A stretch of 64,000 nt of DNA from an uncultured Legionella sp. (lineage in GTDB: Bacteria; Pseudomonadota; Gammaproteobacteria; Legionellales; Legionellaceae). Below, piece by piece: positions 57,230-64,000 of the stretch. Under the pieces are notes generated by a model, which ran no database searches, had not been told where the DNA came from, and worked only from the letters and a program-made list of their open reading frames with translations. Position 1 is the first letter of the stretch. Each line of letters begins with the position of its first letter. A program made the position numbers and the translations under genes. The DNA is taken from the NCBI GenBank assembly GCA_902168255.1, contig CABHON010000022.1:124001-188000 (forward strand). Direction: 5' to 3'.

Positions 57230-58481
57230 AACTGTTTATATTATCGATGGTGCTCGCACTCCATTTCTGAAGGCGAAGCTTATACCTGGTCCATTTTCTG
57301 CGGGAGATTTGGCTGTGCAGGTGGGGAAAGCATTACTCCTGCGACAAAAATTTTCATTAGAAGATATTGATGAAGTAATTTTAGGTTGTGCTTTATCCAG
57401 TCCAGAAGAGGCTAATATTGCCCGTGTAGTGGCGTTGCGCTTAGGATGTCCTATTACCACGCCTGCCTGGACCGTACAGCGAAATTGTGGCTCGGGGTTA
57501 CAAGCATTGGACAGTGCTGTTCAAAGTATTCAAACCGGCCGATCAGATTTAATATTAGCGGGAGGCACAGAGGCAATGAGCCGAGCCCCGCTTTTATATA
57601 GCCAAAATTTAGTAAGCTGGTTGGGACAATGGAAAAGTGCACGCACGTGGTTAAGTCGAGTAAAAGTATTGGATAAATTTCGATTATCCTTTTTAAAACC
57701 TGAAATAGCCTTATTAAAAGGGTTAACTGATCCTATAGTTGGCTTAAATATGGGACAAACGGCCGAAGAATTGACATTTGAGTTTAAAATAACCCGTGAG
57801 CAAATGGATGCCTATGCTTTAGAAAGTCATCAAAAGTTAGCCTTAGCCTATGATGAAAAAAAATTTCAAGAAGAAATAAGCTTCCTTGTAGATCCTTTAT
57901 CAGGTCAAATTTATAAAGAGGATGAGGGCTTACGTCGTGATAGCTCCCTGGAGAGTTTAGCTAAACTATCGCCATTTTTTGATAAGATATATGGTAATGT
58001 AACAGCAGGAAATAGTTCGCAAGTTACGGATGGTGCTTGTTTATTATTACTGGCCAGTGAAAAAGCAGTCAAACAACATGATTTGCCTATTCTAGGACGT
58101 ATCAGTAATGTGGAATGGGTAGGATTATCACCTGCTCGAATGGGACTTGGTCCTGTCTATGCATTATCACAATTATTACATAAACATTCGATAACATTAG
58201 ATAGTATAAATGCCTATGAAATTAATGAAGCATTTGCTGCCCAAATATTAGCGTGTATAGCCTGTTGGAGAAAAGAATATTCATCGACGTTAGGAATGCT
58301 CGATTTAAAAAAATTAAATCGAGAGGGTGGGGCAATTAGTTTAGGGCACCCTGTAGGGGCGAGTGGTGCGCGTATTGTGCTCCATTTACTCCAAATGTTA
58401 AAACAACAAAACGAAAAAAGAGGAGTTGCAACACTTTGTATTGGTGGAGGTCAGGGTGGCGCGGTATTGCTGGAGAGGTAG
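57210..58481 (+). CDS. fadI: Thiolase (acetyl-CoA acyltransferase)
   Basis: A 423-residue thiolase that cleaves 3-ketoacyl-CoA in beta-oxidation or condenses acetyl-CoA. ATG 57210 follows GGAGGG. The active-site Cys is in VQRNCGSGLQALDSA (near 91); NEAFAAQ, GHPVGASGARI (His) and CIGGGQGGAV (second Cys) are intact. Length and motifs fit the FadI type more than FadA, but no fadJ neighbour is present in this window, so biosynthetic use is possible. Confidence 0.86.
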   Translation: MSLEKHETVYIIDGARTPFLKAKLIPGPFSAGDLAVQVGKALLLRQKFSLEDIDEVILGCALSSPEEANIARVVALRLGCPITTPAWTVQRNCGSGLQALDSAVQSIQTGRSDLILAGGTEAMSRAPLLYSQNLVSWLGQWKSARTWLSRVKVLDKFRLSFLKPEIALLKGLTDPIVGLNMGQTAEELTFEFKITREQMDAYALESHQKLALAYDEKKFQEEISFLVDPLSGQIYKEDEGLRRDSSLESLAKLSPFFDKIYGNVTAGNSSQVTDGACLLLLASEKAVKQHDLPILGRISNVEWVGLSPARMGLGPVYALSQLLHKHSITLDSINAYEINEAFAAQILACIACWRKEYSSTLGMLDLKKLNREGGAISLGHPVGASGARIVLHLLQMLKQQNEKRGVATLCIGGGQGGAVLLER

Positions 58482-58532
58482 TAATGTCGGTATACTCCCC
58501 TATATCAAAAATATTATAGGCGTGGTAAGAAC

Positions 58533-59207
58533 ATGAAAAACTTTTTTAAAATTTCTTTTTTGTTAGGAATTCTAGGTATTATTTCGCCTGCTTATGCTGA
58601 TACCATTATTAACTATATGACCATTGCCAATAATATACCGGTGATGGCGATGAAACCCGATGATCAATCGCAAGCTTGGGTAAGATCAGCGCAAAGAATA
58701 TTAACATCCACGGATGAAACGCTTTCTCAAACTGTCGTCTCCATGAATACTGTTGCAGCAAAACAAGGACATCCTGTTTTTTGTTTTCCCCAAGGGATTT
58801 TATTTGATGCCAATACGGTTCATGATATTATTCAAAAAACCTATACTGAATTAATGAAAACGCAAGGTGCTGCTTTATCAGGAATGACAATTTCTGATGT
58901 ACTAATGTTAGGAATGGTTTCCCGTTATAGTTGTTCGCCAACACCAGCAAGTTCTGCTATTGAATCAACTCAAATGATGGCAACACCTACCCCTTTACCA
59001 GCTGCTCCATCATTAGGGGCTCAACCAGCAATAACTTCCACAACAGAGGCAGCACCTGCCCCTGCAATGCCAGCAACCTCTTCTATGGGAGCTTCTTTGC
59101 CAGCTGTTTCGTCATCTACACCGACAGAACAGCCCGTTATGTCAAATCCCTATGGCACACCACCCACACAGCAGGTTGTTTCTGCAGAACTTCCACCCAC
59201 ATTATAA
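58533..59207 (+). CDS. Exported Pro/Ala-rich-tailed protein
   Basis: A 224-residue precursor with a signal peptide (MKNFFKISFLLGILGIISPAYA). Residues about 23-140 form a small domain with two cysteines (HPVFCFPQG and SRYSCSPTP) that resembles the Rap1a/Tai-like periplasmic fold. The last ~80 residues are Pro/Ala/Ser/Thr-rich and probably disordered. The function is unknown. It lies 51 bases after the thiolase and 5 bases before a ferredoxin gene. Confidence 0.68.
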   Translation: MKNFFKISFLLGILGIISPAYADTIINYMTIANNIPVMAMKPDDQSQAWVRSAQRILTSTDETLSQTVVSMNTVAAKQGHPVFCFPQGILFDANTVHDIIQKTYTELMKTQGAALSGMTISDVLMLGMVSRYSCSPTPASSAIESTQMMATPTPLPAAPSLGAQPAITSTTEAAPAPAMPATSSMGASLPAVSSSTPTEQPVMSNPYGTPPTQQVVSAELPPTL

Positions 59208-59212
59208 AGATC

Positions 59213-59506
59213 ATGAAAAAAGAAACTTATATTTTTTTCTGTAATAATATTCGCGATAAAAGTATGTGTCGTCCTTTCTGTGGAGGAGAAAATACTGAGC
59301 ATCTTTACGAGTATTGCCGAAAAATTGTCAAAGACAATAAACACTTATTGAATGAGAATCATTACGTGAAAGTTACAAAAACAGGATGTCTTGGAAAATG
59401 TGAGCAAGGACCTAATATAGTGGTGTTTCCTGAAAACCGCTGGTATAAGTATAGTTCAGAAGAAGAAATAGATAAGATTCTTAAAGAGAATGTTTTTTCA
59501 ATTTAA
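59213..59506 (+). CDS. Thioredoxin-like 2Fe-2S ferredoxin
   Basis: A 97-residue protein of the (2Fe-2S) ferredoxin/thioredoxin-like family. It has an N-terminal cluster region FFCNNIRDKSMCRPFCGG and the C-terminal pair TGCLGKCEQGP that completes the ligand set. It probably carries electrons for an unknown oxidoreductase. It starts five bases after the exported protein, so it is likely co-transcribed. Confidence 0.85.
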   Translation: MKKETYIFFCNNIRDKSMCRPFCGGENTEHLYEYCRKIVKDNKHLLNENHYVKVTKTGCLGKCEQGPNIVVFPENRWYKYSSEEEIDKILKENVFSI

Positions 59507-59588
59507 CTGGAGTCCATTTCAAATCAGGAACTTAAGTTCCAAAGTAATTATTCAGAATATCTTCCTAGGGAGAACGTCATTGCTGAGG

Positions 59589-60071
59589 CATTGTTGCGTG
59601 GATAAATAAGTAGGCTAAAAACTAAAGAGCACGCTGAGTTTGGCATTACATTAAACACCAACGAAGGGTGCTTCTCCCTTTGGGAGAAGATGCCCGACAG
59701 GGCAGATGAGGGAAATTACTGTTGTCATTTTTGCACTTTAGCTAAAATGATTTCCAATACACCGACAATATCAGTAAAAATTTCTTCATTACTCACCCCT
59801 CATACATGATAGACCAATGATTTTAAATAACGTGTTCTTTTTGCATCGTAGTGAACCTGTTCACCATTTTGATGTTGATCCCGTCTAATTCAATAACAAA
59901 AAAAGGAAATAAAATCAACGAAAAATTGTGGCCATCCATTTATTTTCCCTCATCTGCCCTGTCGGGCATCTTCTCCCAAAGGGAGAAGCACCCTTCGTTG
60001 TTGCTTCGTGATAATGCCAAGCTTAAGCGTGCTCTTTAGTTTTGGCTTACTTATTTATCCACGCAACAATG
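59589..60071. mobile_element. Inverted-repeat element carrying DUF559 remnant
   Basis: A 483-base element with ~130-base inverted arms. The outer ends are CATTGTTGCGTGGATAAATA (left) and the exact inverse (right), and the inner arms read GGTGCTTCTCCCTTTGGGAG and inverse. It is inserted in a CGTCATTGCGAGGAG palindrome: TTGCTGAGG precedes it (59580-59588) and TTGCGAGG follows (60074-60081), consistent with an 8-9 base target duplication. The ends recall IS5 (IS903) or IS6 type termini, but no transposase is present. Confidence 0.75.
59735..59925 (-). pseudogene. Decayed DUF559 endonuclease
   Basis: The minus strand reads PQFFVDFISFFVIELDG, then (frame +1) DQHQNGEQVHYDAKRTRYLK, SLVYHV-stop, then (shifted again) VSNEEIFTDIVGVLEIIL. 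These follow the DUF559/Vsr-like nuclease order: VDF, ELDGxQH, YDxxRTxYL, NEE, GVLExI. Two frameshifts and a stop make it dead. It is enclosed by the element at 59589-60071. Confidence 0.8.
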
Positions 60072-60241
60072 TCTTGCGAGGAGCGAAATTGCGTAGCGTT
60101 AGCGGAGCAATGAAGCAACGTGGCAATCCAGGCATCGATGTTTGTTTTTATCGTTACTGGATTGCCACGTCGTCTTTTTCCTTTTATCCCCCGCAAGGCT
60201 TTGGACAAAAGGAAAAAGACTCCTCGCAATGACGTTCTCCA
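60066..60241. repeat. CGTCATTGCGAGGAG palindrome, interrupted copy
   Basis: TTGCGAGGAGCGAAATTGCG leads to GCAATCCAG, and the inverse arm runs from CTGGATTGCC to CTCCTCGCAATGACGTTCTCC. The missing outer left end, GGAGAACGTCATTGC, is found at 59569-59583 on the far side of the DUF559 element. So this is one palindrome split by that insertion. Confidence 0.78.
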
Positions 60242-60260
60242 TGGGAACATCGCTGAATAA

Positions 60261-61067
60261 TTACGTTCCAAAAACAGCAATTAATTCTGGTGCTCTTCCT
60301 CGATTTTGGGATTGGCAGTTGATAGGGCGAAAAACACTCAATTCACTCGTACGGGCATTTTTATAATATTCTCGTGTTTCGGGAGTATCATGATTGGAGA
60401 TAATAACGGGAATGCCTTTTTTACCTAATTTTTCGGCCAGTTGGGTAAGTTCCACATGATCTTGAGTTGTAAAATTGCCGGGTACATATCGAAAAGAAGT
60501 GGTGAGAGGCACATAAGGCGGATCACAATAAACAACGTCGCCTTTTTTGGCTTTTTTTAATGTTTCACGAAAATCAGCTAACTCAAAAGTCGCTTGTTGG
60601 CTTCGTTGATGAAAGGTTTTCATACTTTCTACGGGCAATACCCGTTCTGCATATCGTCCAAAAGGAACATTGTAAAATCCTCTGTTGTTGTAACGGCATA
60701 AACCGTTATAACCATGACGATTAAGATAGACAAATAAAAGAGCACGTTCACGTTTGCACTCAGAATTATTAAGGGTCTGATTAAACCGTTCACGGAATAA
60801 ACTATATTTTTCTGCAGAGTTATTTTCTGGACGAAAATATGGAAGACAATCTTGAATGAAAACATCACCTTCTTTTTGAATAAAACGAAATAGGTCAATT
60901 AAATCTGGATTTTTCTCGGCTAATAAGTAATTCTTGTATTGGCTATTTAAAAATATAGTACCTGAGCCCATAAACGGCTCGATCAGGCGATTTCCTTCTG
61001 GAAGATTAGCTAAGATATGTTGGCGAATGGCATATTTGCTGCCCGCCCATTTTAGAAAAGGGCGCAT
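60261..61067 (-). CDS. dam: DNA adenine methylase
   Basis: A 268-residue Dam methyltransferase that makes N6-methyladenine in GATC, used in mismatch repair, replication timing and phase control. It has FLKWAGSK at the N-terminus, EPFMGSGTIFLN (SAM binding) and the catalytic DPPYVPL (near 181). It has the right length for Dam. No restriction endonuclease gene is adjacent, so it is an orphan housekeeping-type enzyme. It starts directly after the permease stop. Confidence 0.92.
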   Translation of the reverse strand: MRPFLKWAGSKYAIRQHILANLPEGNRLIEPFMGSGTIFLNSQYKNYLLAEKNPDLIDLFRFIQKEGDVFIQDCLPYFRPENNSAEKYSLFRERFNQTLNNSECKRERALLFVYLNRHGYNGLCRYNNRGFYNVPFGRYAERVLPVESMKTFHQRSQQATFELADFRETLKKAKKGDVVYCDPPYVPLTTSFRYVPGNFTTQDHVELTQLAEKLGKKGIPVIISNHDTPETREYYKNARTSELSVFRPINCQSQNRGRAPELIAVFGT

Positions 61068-62384
61068 TTAAGTAGGTATCGCTAAATAAATTAAAAAGAA
61101 AGAAATAATGACCAGAAGAATAACAATCGTCTTTCCTCTTTTTAAACTAAAAGAAATGAGTGTTTTATTTTCATGTGATGAAGATACTTCATGTTTGGGT
61201 AAGTAGGGTGATTCATAATCCCAATACTTATGGGAGTTTTCATTTACTGAAATATTTAATGATAATGTTTTTTGTTGTGGTATTCGTTTGATATAACGGC
61301 CGACCCCTAGCATCAATGCAGGGAGCAATATTAAAAGAAGCACAGCAAATACGCCGGCATAATTTAACGCAGTAATAAAAATACCTGGATAAAAAAGAAC
61401 AAGTATAAGGGGGGGAAAATAGGCTAACGCAACGATTAAGAGTCCAGTGGCACCCCGTTTAGGAATTTTCAAACCATCTGATAAAAAATCAAACAGACCA
61501 AGGGAGACACCAAGAAAGGCTGTTAACATACAAATAGAGGTAAAGAAGCGGAAAAAATTTCCAATCCAAGCATTTTGGGTGATCGATATTAAGGAGGTTG
61601 TTAAACCGGATGTGCTTCGTTCACTATGAAGCAAAGCCAATAATCCTTCAGGGCCATTAATAGGAATGACACCCATGATAGCTGCGTCCCAGGCAATGTA
61701 AACAATTAACGGGATGAAAGAGCCGATGAAAATTGCTTTGCGTAATTTTTTAACATCATCCTGAAAATAGGTACGTAAACTTGGAACAATATTCGCAAAA
61801 CCAAAAGAGATAATTAAAATTAAAAAAGCACTACTTGCATAATGCCAATTTCCCTCGGCTAAATGAGGAAGATGGACACGTGGTAAAATGAGAAATAATA
61901 ACAGGCAACATACACCTAACTTTCCAAACATCAATGCGCGGTTAGCATAATCAACTGCACGTACGCCTGAATAAACAATGCTGCCAAAAATAAGGACGAA
62001 TAGAATACTACTCAATGCCGCCGGGGTGGAAAGGGACATTTGATGCAAAATGGCTTGAAAAATATCACTGCCACCTGAAATGTACGCAGATAATAGTGCG
62101 TAAAGAAGAAAAAGATAAACGAACCAAGCAATTATTTTTCCCGGTACACCTAAAGTGGCCCTTGCCATAGAAACAATGTTACTTCCTGGAGGAAACCATA
62201 AATTTACTTCTAGAATAACGTAAGCAGCAAGCAACATGATTAGCCAACTCACAATGAGTAAACCGCTTGAGTAAATAAAACCTGTGGGGGCATTCGATAA
62301 AGGAAGCGCTAACATACCGCCACCAATGGAGGTTCCAATAATAAGTAAAATACCGCCAATTAACCGTGAGTCAATAGTTTTCAT
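61068..62384 (-). CDS. tyrP: Aromatic amino acid permease (TyrP/Mtr family)
   Basis: A 438-residue transporter with 11 hydrophobic segments, of the hydroxy/aromatic amino acid permease family. The first helix carries the family loop GTSIGGGMLALPL, and SFGFANIVPSLRTYF occurs mid-protein. The last ~80 residues include a polar insertion before a final helix. The predicted substrate is tyrosine or tryptophan. Legionella relatives keep several such permeases to import host amino acids. It abuts dam with no gap and is 2 bases from the next gene. Confidence 0.87.
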   Translation of the reverse strand: MKTIDSRLIGGILLIIGTSIGGGMLALPLSNAPTGFIYSSGLLIVSWLIMLLAAYVILEVNLWFPPGSNIVSMARATLGVPGKIIAWFVYLFLLYALLSAYISGGSDIFQAILHQMSLSTPAALSSILFVLIFGSIVYSGVRAVDYANRALMFGKLGVCCLLLFLILPRVHLPHLAEGNWHYASSAFLILIISFGFANIVPSLRTYFQDDVKKLRKAIFIGSFIPLIVYIAWDAAIMGVIPINGPEGLLALLHSERSTSGLTTSLISITQNAWIGNFFRFFTSICMLTAFLGVSLGLFDFLSDGLKIPKRGATGLLIVALAYFPPLILVLFYPGIFITALNYAGVFAVLLLILLPALMLGVGRYIKRIPQQKTLSLNISVNENSHKYWDYESPYLPKHEVSSSHENKTLISFSLKRGKTIVILLVIISFFLIYLAIPT

Positions 62385-62385
62385 G

Positions 62386-62673
62386 TCAGATCTTCTTTGA
62401 ACGATTTTTCAATAAATTTTTTTCTTTATAAATCAATTGCAAATTCCGTGCATAAATCAACAGTCCTGATAATTGACCCAGAATGAGCACCGGATCGCGT
62501 AAATGGCAGACATACACAAAGAGCATGACGCCACCGACAAAGCTAAAATACCAAAACTGCACAGGGACAACACTCTTTTTTTCTTTTTCGCTTTTAATCC
62601 ATTGAACAAGAAAACGGGCTGCAAATAAGCCTTGTCCAATAAAACCAAAAACGAGCCATAGTGTTTTATTCAA
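62386..62673 (-). CDS. Lipid A biosynthesis N-terminal domain protein
   Basis: A small membrane protein of about 95 residues with three helices, matching the stand-alone LAB_N domain otherwise fused to LpxB. TTG 62673 overlaps the stop of the glycosyltransferase (ATTGAATAA), with GAGG upstream; upstream in-frame codons would only extend into that gene. Motifs GFIGQGLFAARFLVQW, FWYFSFVGG and YARNLQLIY are typical. It usually accompanies GT2 enzymes of undecaprenyl-phosphate sugar transfer, as here. Confidence 0.85.
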   Translation of the reverse strand: MNKTLWLVFGFIGQGLFAARFLVQWIKSEKEKKSVVPVQFWYFSFVGGVMLFVYVCHLRDPVLILGQLSGLLIYARNLQLIYKEKNLLKNRSKKI

Positions 62674-63424
62674 TGCTGGGTTCCTCTTTAGCTTTGAGTA
62701 TAGTACGAGGGTAGCACGGGCGACGCATGAGCCACATAACACCAATAATATCTGTGATACCTACCCATAACCGATTATTAAGCCCATATTTTGATGTGCC
62801 ATGTAAGCGTGGCCGATGGTTAACAGGGACATTAATAATAGTAAAATGATACCGTTTGAATAAAGCAGGAAAATATCGATGCATGTGATTAAAACGTGGT
62901 AACTCGAGAAATATATCCCGCGGAAAAAGTTTCAGGCTACAACCGGTATCGGGACACTCATCCTTAAGGAGTTTTTGGCGAAAACGATTGGCAATGCGGG
63001 AAGAAATGCGTCTTAACCATGTATCCTGTCTTTTTTGTCGGTTTCCTAATACCACGGATGAATCTTTGCCCTCTTTAAGTGCTTCACATAAGAGTACAAT
63101 GTCAGCAGGATCATTTTGGCCATCACCGTCTAAAGTAACAATCCATTCATATCGAGCTGTTTTTGCACCTGAAATAAGCGCAGCACTTTGGCCGTAGTTT
63201 TTTTCATGAGTGACAATGCAAACTTGTGAATAAAGAGTTTTTAAGGATTGCAATCGTTGTGGTGTATCGTCTTTACTACCATCATCTACAAAAATAATCT
63301 CATATTGATATTGGTTGGAGGGAAGGGCTTGTATAATTTCCTCTGTCAGTGTTTGTACATTACCTGATTCGTTGAAAACCGGAATAACAATAGAAAGCGA
63401 AAAGTTTTTAGAATCGTTGAGCAT
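62666..63424 (-). CDS. GT2 family glycosyltransferase (DPM1-like)
   Basis: A 252-residue GT-A glycosyltransferase of the dolichyl/undecaprenyl-phosphate sugar transferase type. VIPVFNESGNV, FVDDGSKDDT and the metal-binding DGDGQNDP are seen, then TSKYGLNNRL near the end. It lacks membrane helices; the adjacent LAB_N protein supplies them. Together they probably load a sugar onto a lipid carrier for envelope or lipid A modification (inference). Confidence 0.9.
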   Translation of the reverse strand: MLNDSKNFSLSIVIPVFNESGNVQTLTEEIIQALPSNQYQYEIIFVDDGSKDDTPQRLQSLKTLYSQVCIVTHEKNYGQSAALISGAKTARYEWIVTLDGDGQNDPADIVLLCEALKEGKDSSVVLGNRQKRQDTWLRRISSRIANRFRQKLLKDECPDTGCSLKLFPRDIFLELPRFNHMHRYFPALFKRYHFTIINVPVNHRPRLHGTSKYGLNNRLWVGITDIIGVMWLMRRPCYPRTILKAKEEPSIE

Positions 63425-63560
63425 TATAGTTTTAATTTTATTTAAATGATTTTATGATTATATGCGTTTTGTTAAAAAATTGACACTCTAAAAACCCACT
63501 CGTTTTTATTTTAATTTAGGTGTATGCTTGTTTAACTTTGATCAACATAGAGAGGAGAAC

Positions 63561-64000
63561 ATGGTAAACACCATTGCTCATTTTGAAATTCAGTATACAC
63601 AATTTCTGGATGCCGACGGTAAACTCACACAAGATTTACCTGCTTGGGCAAATGATACAGACGCATTGCTAACTTTGTATAAAAACATGGTATTGTCCCG
63701 CGTATTTGATGCGAAAGCGATCGCTTTGCAACGAACTGGGAAAATGGGTACATATGCCCCGATTCATGGTCAAGAAGCTATTGGCACGGCAATGGGCCAT
63801 GCGATGAAAAAAGAAGATGTTTTAATTCCTTACTATCGTGATTATGCGGCGCAAATTCAGCGTGGCGTTAAAATGTCCGAAATTTATTTATATTGGGGCG
63901 GGGATGAACGAGGATCTTGCTTTGAAAATAACAAAGAAGATTTACCGCTTTGCGTACCCATTGCTTCACAGTGTTTGCATGCAGCGGGTGTTGGGTTTGC
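63561..64000 (+). CDS. pdhA: Pyruvate/2-oxoacid dehydrogenase E1 alpha, partial
   Basis: The first 146 residues of a thiamine-diphosphate E1 alpha subunit; the rest lies beyond the window. ATG 63561 follows AGAGGAGAAC. YKNMVLSRVFDAKAIALQRTG and GMYAP-like GTYAPIHGQEAIGTA match E1 alpha of the pyruvate/branched-chain dehydrogenase complexes. An E1 beta gene is expected downstream. 63425-63560 should hold its promoter. Confidence 0.88.
   Translation, partial: MVNTIAHFEIQYTQFLDADGKLTQDLPAWANDTDALLTLYKNMVLSRVFDAKAIALQRTGKMGTYAPIHGQEAIGTAMGHAMKKEDVLIPYYRDYAAQIQRGVKMSEIYLYWGGDERGSCFENNKEDLPLCVPIASQCLHAAGVGF

Noticed and set aside
60008-60366. Short ORFs across the 60-kb repeat region
   Set aside because: They are the readings of palindromic repeats on both strands and of the antisense of dam; no family or start site supports them.

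Overview
The window looks like a chromosome segment of an AT-rich gammaproteobacterium, probably a host-associated member of the Legionellales (Legionella/Coxiella/Berkiella-like). The housekeeping gene order is gammaproteobacterial: tRNA-fMet before rimP-nusA-infB-rbfA-truB, pheS-pheT-ihfA, a pcm-like gene before tolC, and prfB with its +1 frameshift. Between the housekeeping blocks lie very large proteins with leucine-rich, ankyrin-like, Fic and AAA-like modules and one protein ending in a CaaX box. These traits are typical of effectors of intracellular bacteria. The taxonomic placement and effector roles are inferences from content and order.

Layout. 1-4065: a partial minus-strand ORF built from 123-bp tandem repeats, tolC, a pcm-like methyltransferase, a DegP/DegQ-type protease, and tRNA-Arg and tRNA-Ser. 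4066-16565: gene debris, a 1976-residue LRR protein, two paralogous proteins of about 705 and 1131 residues (the second with a noncanonical 26-residue ankyrin-like array), and a remnant of a second LRR-protein copy. 16628-19353: aroB-like gene, an SDR oxidoreductase, a FUSC-like membrane protein and a small ORF. 19623-29373: a Fic protein, a decayed transposase, a CaaX-ending protein and a 2106-residue multidomain protein. 29562-34060: csaA, methyltransferase genes and fragments, a broken ATPase gene, tspO and phrB.

34587-48386 is housekeeping: dapF, prfB, corA, tRNA-fMet, the rimP-nusA-infB-rbfA-truB translation operon, and convergent pheS-pheT-ihfA. 48652-50011 holds four tRNA genes (Pro, Arg, His, Lys) followed by a 740-bp insert bounded by a 55-bp direct repeat of the tRNA-Lys 3' half. 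That insert contains a decayed GIY-YIG nuclease between inverted palindromic repeats. 50088-59506: a divergent ATP-grasp/FAD-oxidoreductase pair, a small secreted protein, trmB, a Na+/H+ antiporter, a methyltransferase, a thiolase, a secreted Pro/Ala-rich protein and a 2Fe-2S ferredoxin. 59507-60260 is a nested repeat element carrying a decayed DUF559 nuclease. 60261-64000: dam, an aromatic amino acid permease, a lipid-A-type membrane protein with a GT2 glycosyltransferase, and the start of a dehydrogenase E1 alpha gene.

The least ordinary signals are these. One palindromic repeat family is intergenic in two places but forms an open, in-frame 41-residue tandem repeat beside tolC. Two kinds of small repeat-flanked element each carry a dead endonuclease gene (GIY-YIG and DUF559). 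The effector-like cluster has visible duplication and decay. A CaaX-ending protein has its 3' end lying on a transposase remnant.
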